From positions 761,367-825,366 of the forward strand of contig NW_017265148.1 of assembly GCF_001638985.1 (NCBI RefSeq): a DNA stretch of 64,000 bases. Reading direction: 5' to 3'. The translations under genes were made by a program, and so were the position numbers. Source of the DNA: Phycomyces blakesleeanus NRRL 1555(-) (taxonomy: Eukaryota > Mucoromycota > Mucoromycetes > Mucorales > Phycomycetaceae). The notes under the pieces were generated by a model. That model was given only the letters and a program-made list of their open reading frames with translations, was not told where the DNA came from and did no database searches. Shown here in pieces: positions 44,654 through 55,698 of this stretch. How positions within the stretch are numbered: position 1 is the first letter of the stretch; the number at the start of each line of letters is the position of its first letter.

Positions 44654-47060
44654 GATTGTTTGTTAGCGGTGCCCGAGCTCACCTTGACCCATTGGGTCTG
44701 AGGTGTAGTGAAAGAATCTGCGAAGCTGATGATTCCGAAAACTTGGACAAATTTTTGCTGCCCTGTACGCTTCACCAAGCAGACATCTTGTCGGTCGGTT
44801 GGCCCTGGAGCCAAGCCGACGCGGTCGGAACGAAAGGTTGATCCTGAAGCTTCTGGTAAGCTTTATGGTGATACTGGAATTCCCGGACCTTTCACAGTAC
44901 TTTTCCTTGGGACTATCTGCGTGGTGATTCACGTTGGGTCTCTTGGTTAAGCTGTAAGGGTAGCCTCTTTTACGTTCGGTTCCTACAGCTTTCAAATTCA
45001 AAGGACTGGATTATCGTTTCCCTCTGGGATCGACACCATGCTCCGCCTGTTAGCTTGGTTCTGAGTCTTGGCTTGGCATAGACAGTATAAAGAGAAGGTA
45101 GATTGTGGAGGTCTACAAATGAGTGTAACCTGTGGTGGTACTAGACTGGTTTTCAATCCTGTTTGCCTCTGGTATTTGCCGTTTGTATACATTCGAGGGT
45201 GGTGCTTGCACTGCTGTAGGGTTGGCTTGAACCTTTTGTTCGTAGGGTTCTTGTTGACTTCCTCTCAGGTCTGAGGCCGAGATCTGTGAGTGGTGGTTTC
45301 TGTACGAGTAGGGCTTCCGGAGTCCTTGATTCTGGGTCGTTTTTGGGGCCACGGTGGTCCTGTTGGCTTGTCTGGTCTGGTTGGCTAGATTTCCGGTATC
45401 ATTCTGGTATCATTCTGGAGATCGTTGTTGGCTAGGTTTCCGGCTTGTTCTGTACCTGGGTTCTGGGTCTTTGTAGCTTGAGTTTTGTGCTTAAGCCAGG
45501 GAGAATGAATACTGTGGGGCACGGTGTTCATTATGTAGTCATGTCTGGCCGAATGGGTTTTGCTTCCTTGCCGGATTCTTTCTTGGGGTCCTTGGAAGGC
45601 TATCGTCAGTCCCCTCCTTTTTTTTCTGGTGAGTTCTCGAAGACTCACTGGTAGGCTCGGATAAGTCTTTTTGGACTTTGAGTTTGCTGAAATATAGATT
45701 GTGGAAAATCTATTGCCGGGGGGTAGATAGTCCCAAGAGGTTTTGGGAAAACGAGCCAAGAACATCGGGTTCCTACCAAGATTTGCGAGGTTTTCCCTCA
45801 CAGACATGACGGTATATCAGTCATTATGATTGCTACTAGTCCTTGTGTCTGGACTCAAATGATGCGTACAAATGCATGTCCAGACAGTCGCAGCTATTTT
45901 GAGATGGCAAAACCAAAAATTAATCTGCGCAAAAGGATATGCTTTTAAGACTGGTCGATTAGGTATCAGTGACGTTGTCAGTCGAATCAAGATAAACTGA
46001 CCATACAAAAAAATGTCACTGAAGAGATAGCGTGGAATTCGCCGATGATCTCAAGCATCACGCAAAACCTGTGGTCAGAGTCCTAGCCACCCTCATTTGA
46101 GGAGGACTCTGATTAATATGGTCTGGTAAATGAACCAGACCAAGCAGGGTGAGCTAGAAATTATCACCAAAAAAAAAAAAGCAGATTACAGTTAGCAACT
46201 GGAAATGCGTACACTCAAGAAAATAAGACCCGAGTCGAAGGGCATTTACGCACACTTTCAGTTGTGAAGGAGAAGCAAGGTTACATTCGACAAACCTATC
46301 CAAACCAAGTCGAGACAAGTGCTTACAAGCCGTATTCATGGAAACTCATAGAGAGTTCAGTCCAGTACCAAAACAATATTCTCGAAACAAAATCAGAAAA
46401 GCAAAGCTGAACATGGAAGTCAAAACAAACAGCACAGAGAAACATTAAAAGAATGGAATCAAGTCTTCAAGTCTTCAAGCCTTCAAGTACAAAAGGTTAA
46501 AATCAAGTAGGCTAACCTAGAGTCTCGCCATCTCGCTGGGTTGGCCGAAAAGCACACAAAGAGTCTCGACTAGGATATGGGCACAACAAGAATAAATTCA
46601 TCATCATCATTCAAGACTATTGGCTCAGGACTGCAAAAAGGTATTTGGGATGACCGGGTTTATATTATGGACCGAGAACACCAGCAGGAACAAGTAGAGG
46701 CCGTCAGTAGTAAACAACAGAGCTCAAGGCAGAAGCAATGTGAACCACAAAGCAAGCAATAAGGCAATTTTTCGAGGGTTGTTTTTGTCTCTGGATTTCT
46801 TTGTCAGAGATAATATCAACCATTAGTCCGTTTATCCAGAAGATAAGTACTATTTATACACAATATGTCTCGGTACTAATTATATGATATTTTTTCATCT
46901 TCTCAGGGCCGCCCTGTGACAGGGCTCGCAATACTACAACCCTTTAGAGGATACCAGAGATAGCTTGTGAGCGTTGGACTTTACCAAAAGGTAAAGCTTC
47001 TCGGTACGCTAGTAGTACCTTTTCTCCCCTCAAAATATTGTACATTGCATTGTATGCCTG
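44654..47060. other. GC-richer non-coding part of the island
   Basis: The composition stays GC-richer to about 47.3 kb, G/T-rich on the plus strand and so C/A-rich on the minus strand. Minus-strand frames (45385-45807, 45113-45352, 44663-45001) are open because the strand lacks T and are Gln/Asn/Pro/Thr-rich, with a small internal repeat (GNLANND/GNLANQT). I cannot connect them into a gene. No reverse transcriptase, integrase or transposase motifs are visible on either strand. Confidence 0.4.
46030..46180 (+). other. Three consecutive stem-loops followed by an A-run
   Basis: Stem-loop 1: GATG 46044-46047 with CATC 46056-46059, possibly closed by GCGTG 46030-46034 with CACGC 46059-46063. Stem-loop 2: TCAGAGTCCT 46075-46084 with AGGACTCTGA 46103-46112 enclosing CCTC/GAGG (46091-46102). 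Stem-loop 3: GGTCTGGT 46120-46127 with ACCAGACC 46134-46141. About 25 bp later comes a run of twelve A. This resembles the structured 3' end and tail of a retroposed RNA, or a structured 3' UTR. Confidence 0.45.
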
Positions 47061-47629
47061 TATATATTTAGGGTTCTTGGTGTGGTAAGCCAGGATCTGG
47101 TAGCTCCTCTGCCATTCGGTGGTCAAACCCTTTTGCGGTTGACCCCATCGCTGCAAGTTGGCACATTGTTTCTGCTAGAAGCTTGGTTGTTTACTGTCGG
47201 TGGTCTCGCATACCTCCTACTGGTGATCAAGGTCCATTCCGCCCGGTCATCAAAGAACATTTTGCAGTCCCGAGCCCGTCTCTTCAGATGATGTTACCTA
47301 TTCCAAAACAAGTTCCTTTACTTACAAAACAAATTCTATCAATTAAGGTATGTTATTTTGGTCATTCAAACCTGCCTCATATGTAAATACGTTTTTCGCT
47401 TTCTCACTCATTTTTTTCTTTATCTTTTTAAGCCATATTCAGCCTTATCAACTCCAATAATGCGGCAAATTCCGAAGCCTGAATCCTGTGCAAGAATGAC
47501 AGCAGCAAGAACCAAGTCAAGCAAGAGGAATACAAAAAAAAGATACAAAAAAAAGATACAAAAAAGAATACAAAAAAAAAGGAAAAAATATATTCACAAT
47601 TATCTCTCTATCTCAAGTAAAAACTCATA
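47060..47629 (+). CDS. Possible two-exon 3' part of an unrecognised gene
   Basis: A frame opening after TATATTTAG (about 47068) reads GSWCGKPGSGSSSAIRWSNP, then SRIPPTGDQGPFRPVIKEHF, and LLTKQILSIK. It meets a GTATGT donor (about 47348); splicing to TTTTTAAG (about 47432) continues PYSALSTPIMRQIPKPESC and ends in a Lys-rich, low-complexity tail at 47629. Splice signals are good but no start or upstream exons are evident, the tail is repeat-derived, and the opposite strand is also open over 46944-47156. It may be chance in GC-richer DNA. Confidence 0.2.
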
Positions 47630-47659
47630 GACTAGCAGAATCCCTGAAATGGTCAAGCC

Positions 47660-47910
47660 ACGGTTTGCTTATATGTTCAAGTCCAATTCCAAGTCTTGTC
47701 TAAGTCCAAGTCCAAGTCCAAGTCCAAGTCCAAATGTCCAAGCACTGTCCAAGCACTGTCCAAGTACTGTTCTAGTACTAGTCCTAGCACATAAATATAT
47801 ATAAACAAGTAGAGAAGTACGCAAGTAGAGAAGTATACATACATACATACACACACACACAAACACACGCAATTTCTATTTTTGCTATTTATTTCTTACA
47901 CACACACACA

Positions 47911-47948
<38 letters not shown>

Positions 47949-48414
47949 TACACACACACATACACACACACATACACATAGTCATAGTCATAGTCATAGT
48001 CATACAAACATACATATACACACTTATATACATACATATATACATACAAAAGTAGAGGCGCATTTCTATCAAAGTCCAAAATCTGGGCTGTACCTCCAAG
48101 TCTCAAGGCCAAGTCGATTTCCAAGAAGGGGTCCAATGCAAAATTCCAAAAGCAAGTTCCAAAAGAAAAACCAAAAACCAAAAACCAAATCCGAGGCCTA
48201 TACTAAGTCCTGTAATAAAACGGGCATATACTAAGTCCTCCACTCCAAAAGGATCAAATCCAAAAACCGAGGCGTAGACCAAACCCTATCAGAAATGATC
48301 AGGCACATATTAAGTCCTCCACTTCAAAAGGATCAAAAGAAATCCGACCCTGAGGCCTATACTAAGTCCTGTCCAAAAATCACACAGGCATATACTAAGC
48401 CCTCCTCTCTCTAA

Positions 48415-48445
<31 letters not shown>

Positions 48446-49255
48446 CAAAAAAAAAAAACAAAAAAAAAAACAAAAAAAAAAAGCAAAAAAAAAGCAAAAA
48501 AAAAGCAAAAAAAGATGAACAAACCGGAAGAACACTGCATTGGAACCTGGACCTGGATTGAAGCAAAGCTGCGAACTGGAACAAGACTCTGGATTAGGAC
48601 AAGGTATGAAATCCCTTTTTACACATATACATACAAAGCAAATGAAGTCTTTGATCAAAAACAAAAAACAAAAAAAAATGCTCAAAAAAAGAAGCTCAAA
48701 AAAACAGAAAGAGCAAAAAGAGCAATACCAAAACCCCCTTCTCTTATACTTTTCAATATCAAACCCATCCTTTTATTACTATTCCATGAAATTGACTGGA
48801 CAAAAAAAACCAAAAAAAAAAGAATAAAAAAAAAATAAAAAAAAAATCAAAATCAAAAAGTCCAAATTATTCCCTTTATTATGTGTGCTGTGTTCGGACA
48901 AAAAAAATCAAAAAAAAAGTCCAAATTATCTTTTTTATTCTTTTCAATATCAAAATCATCCTCTTATTACTATTCCGTGAAATTGACTGGACAAAAAAAA
49001 AGAATCAAAAAAAGAATCAAAAAAAGAATCAAAAAAACAAGAAAAAAACAAAACGTCCAAATTATCCCCTTTATTATTTTTCAATACCAAAATCCTCCTC
49101 CTCCTATCACTCTTAGCTTATATTGACTGGACAAAAAAAAAGAAGAAAAAAAACGGACAAAAAAAAAAGATCAAAAGAAATATCAAATGGACCAAGAAAA
49201 AAAAACCGACTGGACTTGACTGGAACCGACTGGACTGGACTGAAGTAGCATGAAC
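47660..49255. repeat. Minisatellite and A-rich low-complexity cluster
   Basis: Successive blocks: AAGTCC units (about 47685-47770), CA/TACA microsatellites (about 47835-48045) with ATAGTC units, a degenerate repeat containing TATACTAAGTCCT with CCAAAAGGATCAAA (about 48190-48410), A-runs broken by single C or G (48415-48515), a degenerate repeat of about 170 bp with ATTGACTGGACAAAAAA and CTTTTATTACTATTCC (three copies between 48735 and 49140), and GACTGGA units (49205-49240). No gene; frames here encode only low-complexity peptides. Confidence 0.8.
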
Positions 49256-49911
49256 TTGACCATCTTATATTATATTATATTTAATTTAACTTATATTTCC
49301 TTTATACAAACCTTTGAATAATAAAATTCCCCTCATATGTCTTTGATATCATATTTATATTTCTGTCTCTTTTTCTTTGGTGTCCTATATGGAGTTTACT
49401 GTTAGAAAGCCCAAGGAAAGAGGGACTTTGTAAACAATTTAAGCATGGAAAAATGTAAAATCTTAGTGTGGCTCGTTTCTCTTGATAGAACTCATAGCAG
49501 AAAAGGTAACTTTATGTACAATTGATGGCAAACTTCATATAAAAACATGATTAATTTATGTAAGAGTAGCTACCTTACTTGTGGGGAATTTGGCCAGGGA
49601 TAATATAGTTATGGGTACTTTAATCGAGCATATTGTACGTATGAATTTTGATGTTATGAAAGAAACCATCTCAACCAAGAGACATTAATGGTATTCAATA
49701 GTTTTTTACGATATTGGCTAATTATATGGTGCTTAAACTACCACTACATCTAACAGTCAAGCATCCAGACCTGGTAAATATCTCCTAGTAATGATTCCGT
49801 TGACGCTTCCTGAATCTTTTACTTTGCCCTCAAATATCCAAGTATGGCCAGTATTAAATTAAGAAACCCTCACGGAAAAGACCCAGAACGTAAAATAACT
49901 TGTGATGGATG
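49256..49911. other. AT-rich spacer
   Basis: No gene or repeat recognised between the minisatellite cluster and pseudogene B. Confidence 0.5.
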
Positions 49912-50835
49912 ACGGTTTTGAGAAGGCATTCAATTAGTATCAATTCTGGACCAAGACCTTCCTCGTTTAAAAACGACCATAATATTTGTGGGATCTTTCA
50001 ATGAATCGAAGTTCTCTATATTTTACAACACTCTTTAGGATTTTGGCATAAAAGTAGAAAAAGCTGAATTTCCCCTTAATAGCCGTGATAAAGATTTGAC
50101 AATTCATTTCAACAGCTATCTTAACTTTATCTCAGAAGCACTGAGAGTTCTATGGGTAGGTTTGATTCACTTGTCGAGTAGAGAGCCTGTTTCGAAGACG
50201 CTATGTTTCTATTCAAACCTGGTCGAGTTGCACAGCAAAACCCCTTGTATTATTGAAATTAACATTATGCTAAATAAATACAAATTATTAAGATTATTAA
50301 ACATGAATTCAGCCAATGTGTACCTCTCCAAGCAGTCAGATTACAGTCACAGCCCGCATTTTCTACAAAGACTGGAACTCATTGACGTCTATATAGACAC
50401 ACAGACCTTTAAAAACATACATTTTCTTGGTGTAAACAGCTTTTATTCCTGGGACTAGAATACGTTAAGTTTGATGGATCTGAATTGATGAAAAGCGTAA
50501 AGATCTTTATCGAAATGTCGCACTCCCAGTTGGACACTCTTATACTTTGTAGCATCCTATCATACTGTGGCTTGATAAAACATTACAGTACTAAACAGCA
50601 TATTAATGGTAATTTTAATCAATTGAACTTGAATAACCAAGAACACCCGACGTTATCAAAGAGGTGTCGTATATGCTTCAACAATACAGACAAAATAAAT
50701 AGATCTCTTGCATGTGAACTTGAGAGGCGTGACATTGAATGTCTTCAGAAGCTCTGTAAAGGTTTTATGAACAATGACAGTCATGCTTATAATACTGTGT
50801 TCACAAAAACGTGGGTGGCTATAGTGGGATTTTAA
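49912..50835 (+). pseudogene. Truncated F-box-type pseudogene B
   Basis: Near-identical to pseudogene A (about 36040-36962) from AAGGCATTCAATTAG to GTGGGATTTT, with scattered substitutions. It begins at the same truncated point and ends inside what is the intron of copy A, so it lacks the C-terminal exon. Because both copies share the same 5' break and the same stops (for example after VNSFYSWD), the original was already a pseudogene before the segment was duplicated. Confidence 0.8.
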
Positions 50836-52038
50836 TTAAACACTGATTTCTCTCTTTCATATGTATCCCACTTTTTACCCCACCCTGTTTTTGCATTCTG
50901 CAAAACACATTTTCCCAACTTCTTCAACCCAATATAAGAATTAAAGACAATAAAATTATTCGAATCTAATAGCTTACCATTCAGTAACAACCCCCCCTCA
51001 TGAATTTGGGCTACATCCTATTTCATTATACTGTCTACAAAGATCCTGAGAAATCTTATAAGCAGTTCAAGTCTCTTTCGGTACAAATAATAATACTAAT
51101 ATAAAATTATTTCCAAACGTAGCATACTGTAGAAAAATAGTAATATAATTGATTTAAAGGACTTGTAACTTTGACACTTCTAGCATACATTAAGCTAAGG
51201 GTGATATTCAATTACTATTATTTTAATTTTTAATACAAAAAACCATTTTAGAAGAATATTGTACATTCACTGAGAGAAAAAAACATCCTTTTTTAAATAG
51301 TGCATTACTTGTTTCTGGCTCACTAACAAAAGATAATGCTAATGTCGCTGGTGTTGATATAAGAAAGAACTCCTTTCAATATTTGCAAGCCTCAATGCAG
51401 CATCATTATTTACTACTAATATATGTATAAGTTCCCAAAACTTGCTAGATAGAGCAGATAATCCTATCAGGAAAGGAATAATTGCTATAATCATTTTTTT
51501 TCGCTGGTCATTACTGGTGATTGCGGGTGAGAAAATTGCTCTTTCCCGGGTAGTTCAATGGTCTCGTCCAAATTTTGGGAAAGCTAATTTGAATTCGACC
51601 TATAAATTCCTTATGGTAATTATTTATAAAGAGTTCTCTTGGAAGTACTGGATGCATATGCTCTAATAGCTTAGATACCAGAAAACCAATATTTCATATC
51701 ATATTGGTCGAAGTTATTGAGATCTTATAACACAATATAGTTCCAGAATATATTGGCGATAATGCTATACTGAGAGGCGTCCACACATAAAACTTGCTTA
51801 CAGTCTGATTACACTTGCATGTCCCTGAATAGCAATATTTACACCTTTTAGATCATTCGAGGAAGTTTTTTTACATTTAGATATATTACAAATTTTGGCT
51901 TTAAACTGTGGCGTATATCCAAGAAATAAATATTAAAGAAGCCCATCAAACTTACAAGAGCGTAATTTCAAGAAAAATAGAGATCTCAGAGTCATAATAG
52001 AGAAAAGGATTAGATTATTTTTTATTTATTTATTTCTT
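50836..52038. other. AT-rich spacer left of the transposon
   Basis: A short frame at 51442-51666 (FRWSLLVIAGEKIALSRVVQ) may be a decayed exon; otherwise nothing is recognised. Confidence 0.45.
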
Positions 52039-54805
52039 TTATGGTGCAATCGGAGATAAGTATCAATGTTTTTGGATTTGTTTCAATTTTCTCCTGTAAA
52101 ACTCCGCCAGCCAATTATGATTTAATGTCCGACAACCTTTAAAAAAAATCAAAATTCAATGATATTTAGCACTCAAAACGTAAAGACTAAGCACAAAAGT
52201 AGAATTGATATATTTAATAAAATAATAATTAGAGATAAAGATAATTTATAAGCAAAAATAATAAAAAATAAAGAAAGTACAGATAAAAATTCTATTCTCT
52301 TCCTTCATCACGGCGATGAGAAGTATATTTTTTTTTTGTAAATTTTTTTACAACATCATTGGCTTCTTTCACGTTCATCTCTTGGCTGTATGCCTCAATG
52401 TAGCGCCACGAGCGGTTGTAATACCGGCGGATATTTGGAAGCTTACCAGCGTGATCCAAGAAAGTATGGATATTCTTATCCAGGGACTTATACGTATAGT
52501 CACACTGGAGGCGAGCTTCACGCTTTGCGGCACCCCAATACCTCTCAATCCAATTGCATTCGCAATGGAACTTAGGGTAAAGTTCAAATATATGACCAGA
52601 GTCTTCGACAGCCTCATGAAGAGCAGTTTTCTGTGACATAAAATCTGGTTGTGAAGCCAGAAAATGATGTGCACAGCACTTGCTATCTTCAGAGGCGTCT
52701 TTACTCTTACAGTCTAGTCGCCATTTCTTAATAGGATTATACGGATCCTTCTCAAGCCACAAACCACGCTCCTCCAGAATATGACGGACGCCTTTAACAT
52801 ATTTAACCTTATTTTGGACCCATTGTCCACTTTTCTTTGCAAACCATTCGTCCTTCTCGTAGTACATTGATTGTACTTCCTCTACACCATTCCGGACAAA
52901 TACTGTATCCCGCAAAGAACAAGGATCGTCGTCTTCAATCTCTTTGTCATTTAGATTCATTTTGCTTGAGATCAAAGCATTTTGACCATACGCTTTGTGA
53001 TTTGTGCTTTGGTCAAATGAAAAGACGGCCTTGCACCCTGGGTGAATCAATTCAAAAAGAGGAATAACATTGTTTTTCAATTGCTTCAACATATCCGCAC
53101 TCGTTCAGTACCCATCTCTGTCGGCCCCAGGGCGGAATACCTCTCGTGACGACCATGCCCCTCTAGCCATTGTTCCGTGGCATACGCACTTGAACTCACT
53201 GATCATGAGAGACATTCCTGGACCTTTCTTACGGATAGGATTTTCATCTTCCATTAGCCACATGGTATCTTTCCCATCGTTTGCGTAGAATGTCGATTCA
53301 TCGGGAGTAACAAGAACATGCTCTATTTCATCGGATCTAAGTACTGGCAAAACTACAGTTTCTTCATTTTCAGAAAAAGTTGCCATTTTCTTCTTGTACA
53401 CCATCATTCTTTTTGCCCATTTCTGACGGTATGCAATCACATCCTCTCTTTCATGACCGTCGTAATAAATGTCTTTAGAGTTCTTTCTAAACACATAACC
53501 CCATTCATGAAGGTACTTCCAGATTGTATTTGTGGAAGTATTTCCAGGTATACCAAGCTTTCTTGGCAAAATCTCTCCATCAATGTACTTCTTCACTTCG
53601 ATAAGACTTCGACTTTCTGGTCTCTGGTTTTGAATCCATTTACAGATAGTAGACTTTATATCTTCATCCGAAAATAAAGAATGTCTTCTCAAATGCTTTC
53701 CTTGTTGATGTAAGGCAATTGAACGGAAATCAACATACTCTTTGGCATACTTTCTTATAGCAGCTGGACGATAAGTGTTTTTGTGAAGCCATGTTTCCAT
53801 CGATGCTTTCTCTGAAGCTTCCATAGTTTTGGCGCCTGATATTCTGTATCGAAGGTAGCATTCAACTGATTTAAGCTTACAGAGTTCAAAAGCATCAACT
53901 GACTGAGAAGAAGGACCTGCGCGAGTATAAGGGAAAATCTCTTTCTTAACATCTTCATGTGCAAGTTTAAGCACAGCAATTTTGTCAATCTGTATGTTCT
54001 CCAATTCACTATCAATAGATTCTTTTAATTCAATTGGAGCCTCTTTTTGAACTTTAATAAAGAAGCCTTTATCTGTAAGACGGTAGCTTCCTTGCGTATT
54101 TGAAGCATCATTATCTGCTTTTCTTTTTCTCCATTCAGTTGTTCGCGAATTTTTCTGATAAGTTCTACGAAGCGACTTATCAGCACCTTCATGCCATTTC
54201 AGCAGCTGGTTTGTATATGCAGCTGAAGTAACTTCTTCTGACATTCCCTGGAGCTCTCTGTCGTCCAAAACAATATCGTCTTCATGGTCAAACTCCAAGT
54301 CCACATAATCTTCATTTTCCAATTGTATTTTTTTAATAAAAGCTCCACTACTAGCCGATCTGTTTATTTTCTTTGCCATTGTTGATCTCTTTTTTGGACG
54401 AGGCATTTTAGAGTGTTTTAAATATAAGTGTGTTAAGCTTGAGTAGTAACACTTGAGGAAGACCAAAATAATAAAAGGTACGCAATAAAAGTCAAAGTCA
54501 CACGCACGTGATTTCCCTTTTTAAGAAATTATATTTAATGTCCGTCAGTGACAGCCATTTAACTTGTTTCAATATCGTAAAAACCGGGTAAACTCCGTTG
54601 TAAATAGGCCAATACATCCCAACTTTGAAAGTCTAAGACTTTTTATTCAGAGTAGTTAGAGCAATTGTAAACTCTTAATTCTATAGATAATGATCATATC
54701 TATCGAATTAAGAGTCCAGAATTATATTAACTTAAGTTTTGCAAAAGTTATAAACTTTTAAAAAATACCCAAAAACTTAGATAGTTATCTCCGATCGCAC
54801 CATAA
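52039..54805. mobile_element. DNA transposon with terminal inverted repeats
   Basis: About 2.77 kb, bounded by imperfect inverted repeats of about 37 bp: 52039-52075 begins TTATGGTGCAATCGGAGATA, and the reverse complement of 54769-54805 begins TTATGGTGCGATCGGAGATA. The repeats remain similar through GTTTTTGG. A single transposase gene runs on the minus strand between them. A clean target-site duplication could not be identified by eye. Tc1/mariner-IS630-like affiliation is inferred from the DDE motif context of the transposase. Confidence 0.8.
52292..54406 (-). pseudogene. DDE transposase with one in-frame stop
   Basis: 704 codons from MPRPKKRSTMAKK to the stop at 52292, in one frame, interrupted by a single TGA at 53105-53107 where DGY-stop-TSADMLKQ suggests an ancestral Trp. 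The frame also extends upstream to 54466. The N-terminal half includes a helical, probably DNA-binding region and the segment NTIWKYLHEWGYVFRKNSKD followed by YDGHEREDVIAYR. Catalytic candidates are the Asp in VTPDESTFYAND (about 53301), the Asp in FSFDQSTNHKAYG (about 53013), and the Glu in CNWIERYWGAAKRE (about 52545), giving a D-D-E triad with a long insertion. It is similar to fungal DDE-superfamily endonucleases. The element is probably inactive but could be mobilised in trans if an intact copy exists. Confidence 0.82.
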
Positions 54806-55698
54806 TATCTTTAAATATATCAAATTTACTTTTCTGGCCCAGCTAGACATTATAGCCAAAATGCAAAGTATCCGCGATTGGGGGCTTTAGGTAGTCTTTG
54901 GATATTGAACAAGTTTTTTTGCTAGAGTTTTCTCAAGAAAAATTAGAACGAGTTCAAAAAACATCGACATATAACTCCAGTTGTACTATATTAGCTATAT
55001 AATAAGAACAATTATACAAAGTTGAACTATACAGAACATTAATAGTCAACACAAACAAAGAAAAACGGCTTACTAAAGCGTGTATGATTGGGTTTAGATG
55101 TCAATAACAGACCATATATCCAGAATAAAGGTTATTGGTTTAGCTTCGAGGGCCTATGGTTTAGTTTATCAATGAATTTGTCTAAATATTTTTTCTGAAA
55201 GTTATACGTATGCTCATCTTCAGAAGCTTATTGCCCCCACCAAGGTAGACAACATAAAGATAGAATTAAGAACAGTGGTTGTGTGGCTGATAATTATAAA
55301 ATATTATTAAGGTTTTTACAGAGGAGTAGTCGACCGGCTTTCATTTCCACTTATAGACATCAGTTTCATCCCTTAAAAGGGCAGAACCTAAAAGTGAAAT
55401 ACCAACAAGTTACAGATCTTTAACAAACGGTTGCACGCTATTATAAGCAGCAAATAAATATATATATATATATATATATGATCTACCACAACTAGGTGAG
55501 CGCCCTGAGATTTTTATGGAGGAGTGCTAAGCCAATAGATTGATGTGGAACTTGTAGACAGTAATGTTCAAGGGATATAATGGCTCATTAAATTGGTGAT
55601 TTTCTCTTTCCAATATATATATATATATTTTGGGTGATGCTTATAAGACTTTATATTCTTTTTTCCTCTTCATTTTCCTTTTATCTTTACTTCTTGTA
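54806..55698. other. Spacer and promoter side of F-box paralogue 4
   Basis: AT-rich DNA with TA tracts at about 55458-55480 and 55613-55628. The conserved upstream block found at paralogues 1-3 is not evident here. Confidence 0.5.

Noticed and set aside
44654..46010. Minus-strand Gln/Asn/Pro-rich frames as a retrotransposon gag gene
   Set aside because: They are short, in different frames, without joining splice signals or zinc knuckles, and openness follows from the scarcity of T on that strand.
46910..46935. TGTGACAGGGCTC as the start of an LTR
   Set aside because: No matching second LTR, primer-binding site or polypurine tract was found in the window.
53105..53107. Programmed readthrough or TGA read as Trp in the transposase
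   Set aside because: The codon is followed by ACG, not a known readthrough context, and other genes here encode Trp with TGG only; a simple nonsense mutation is the plainer reading.
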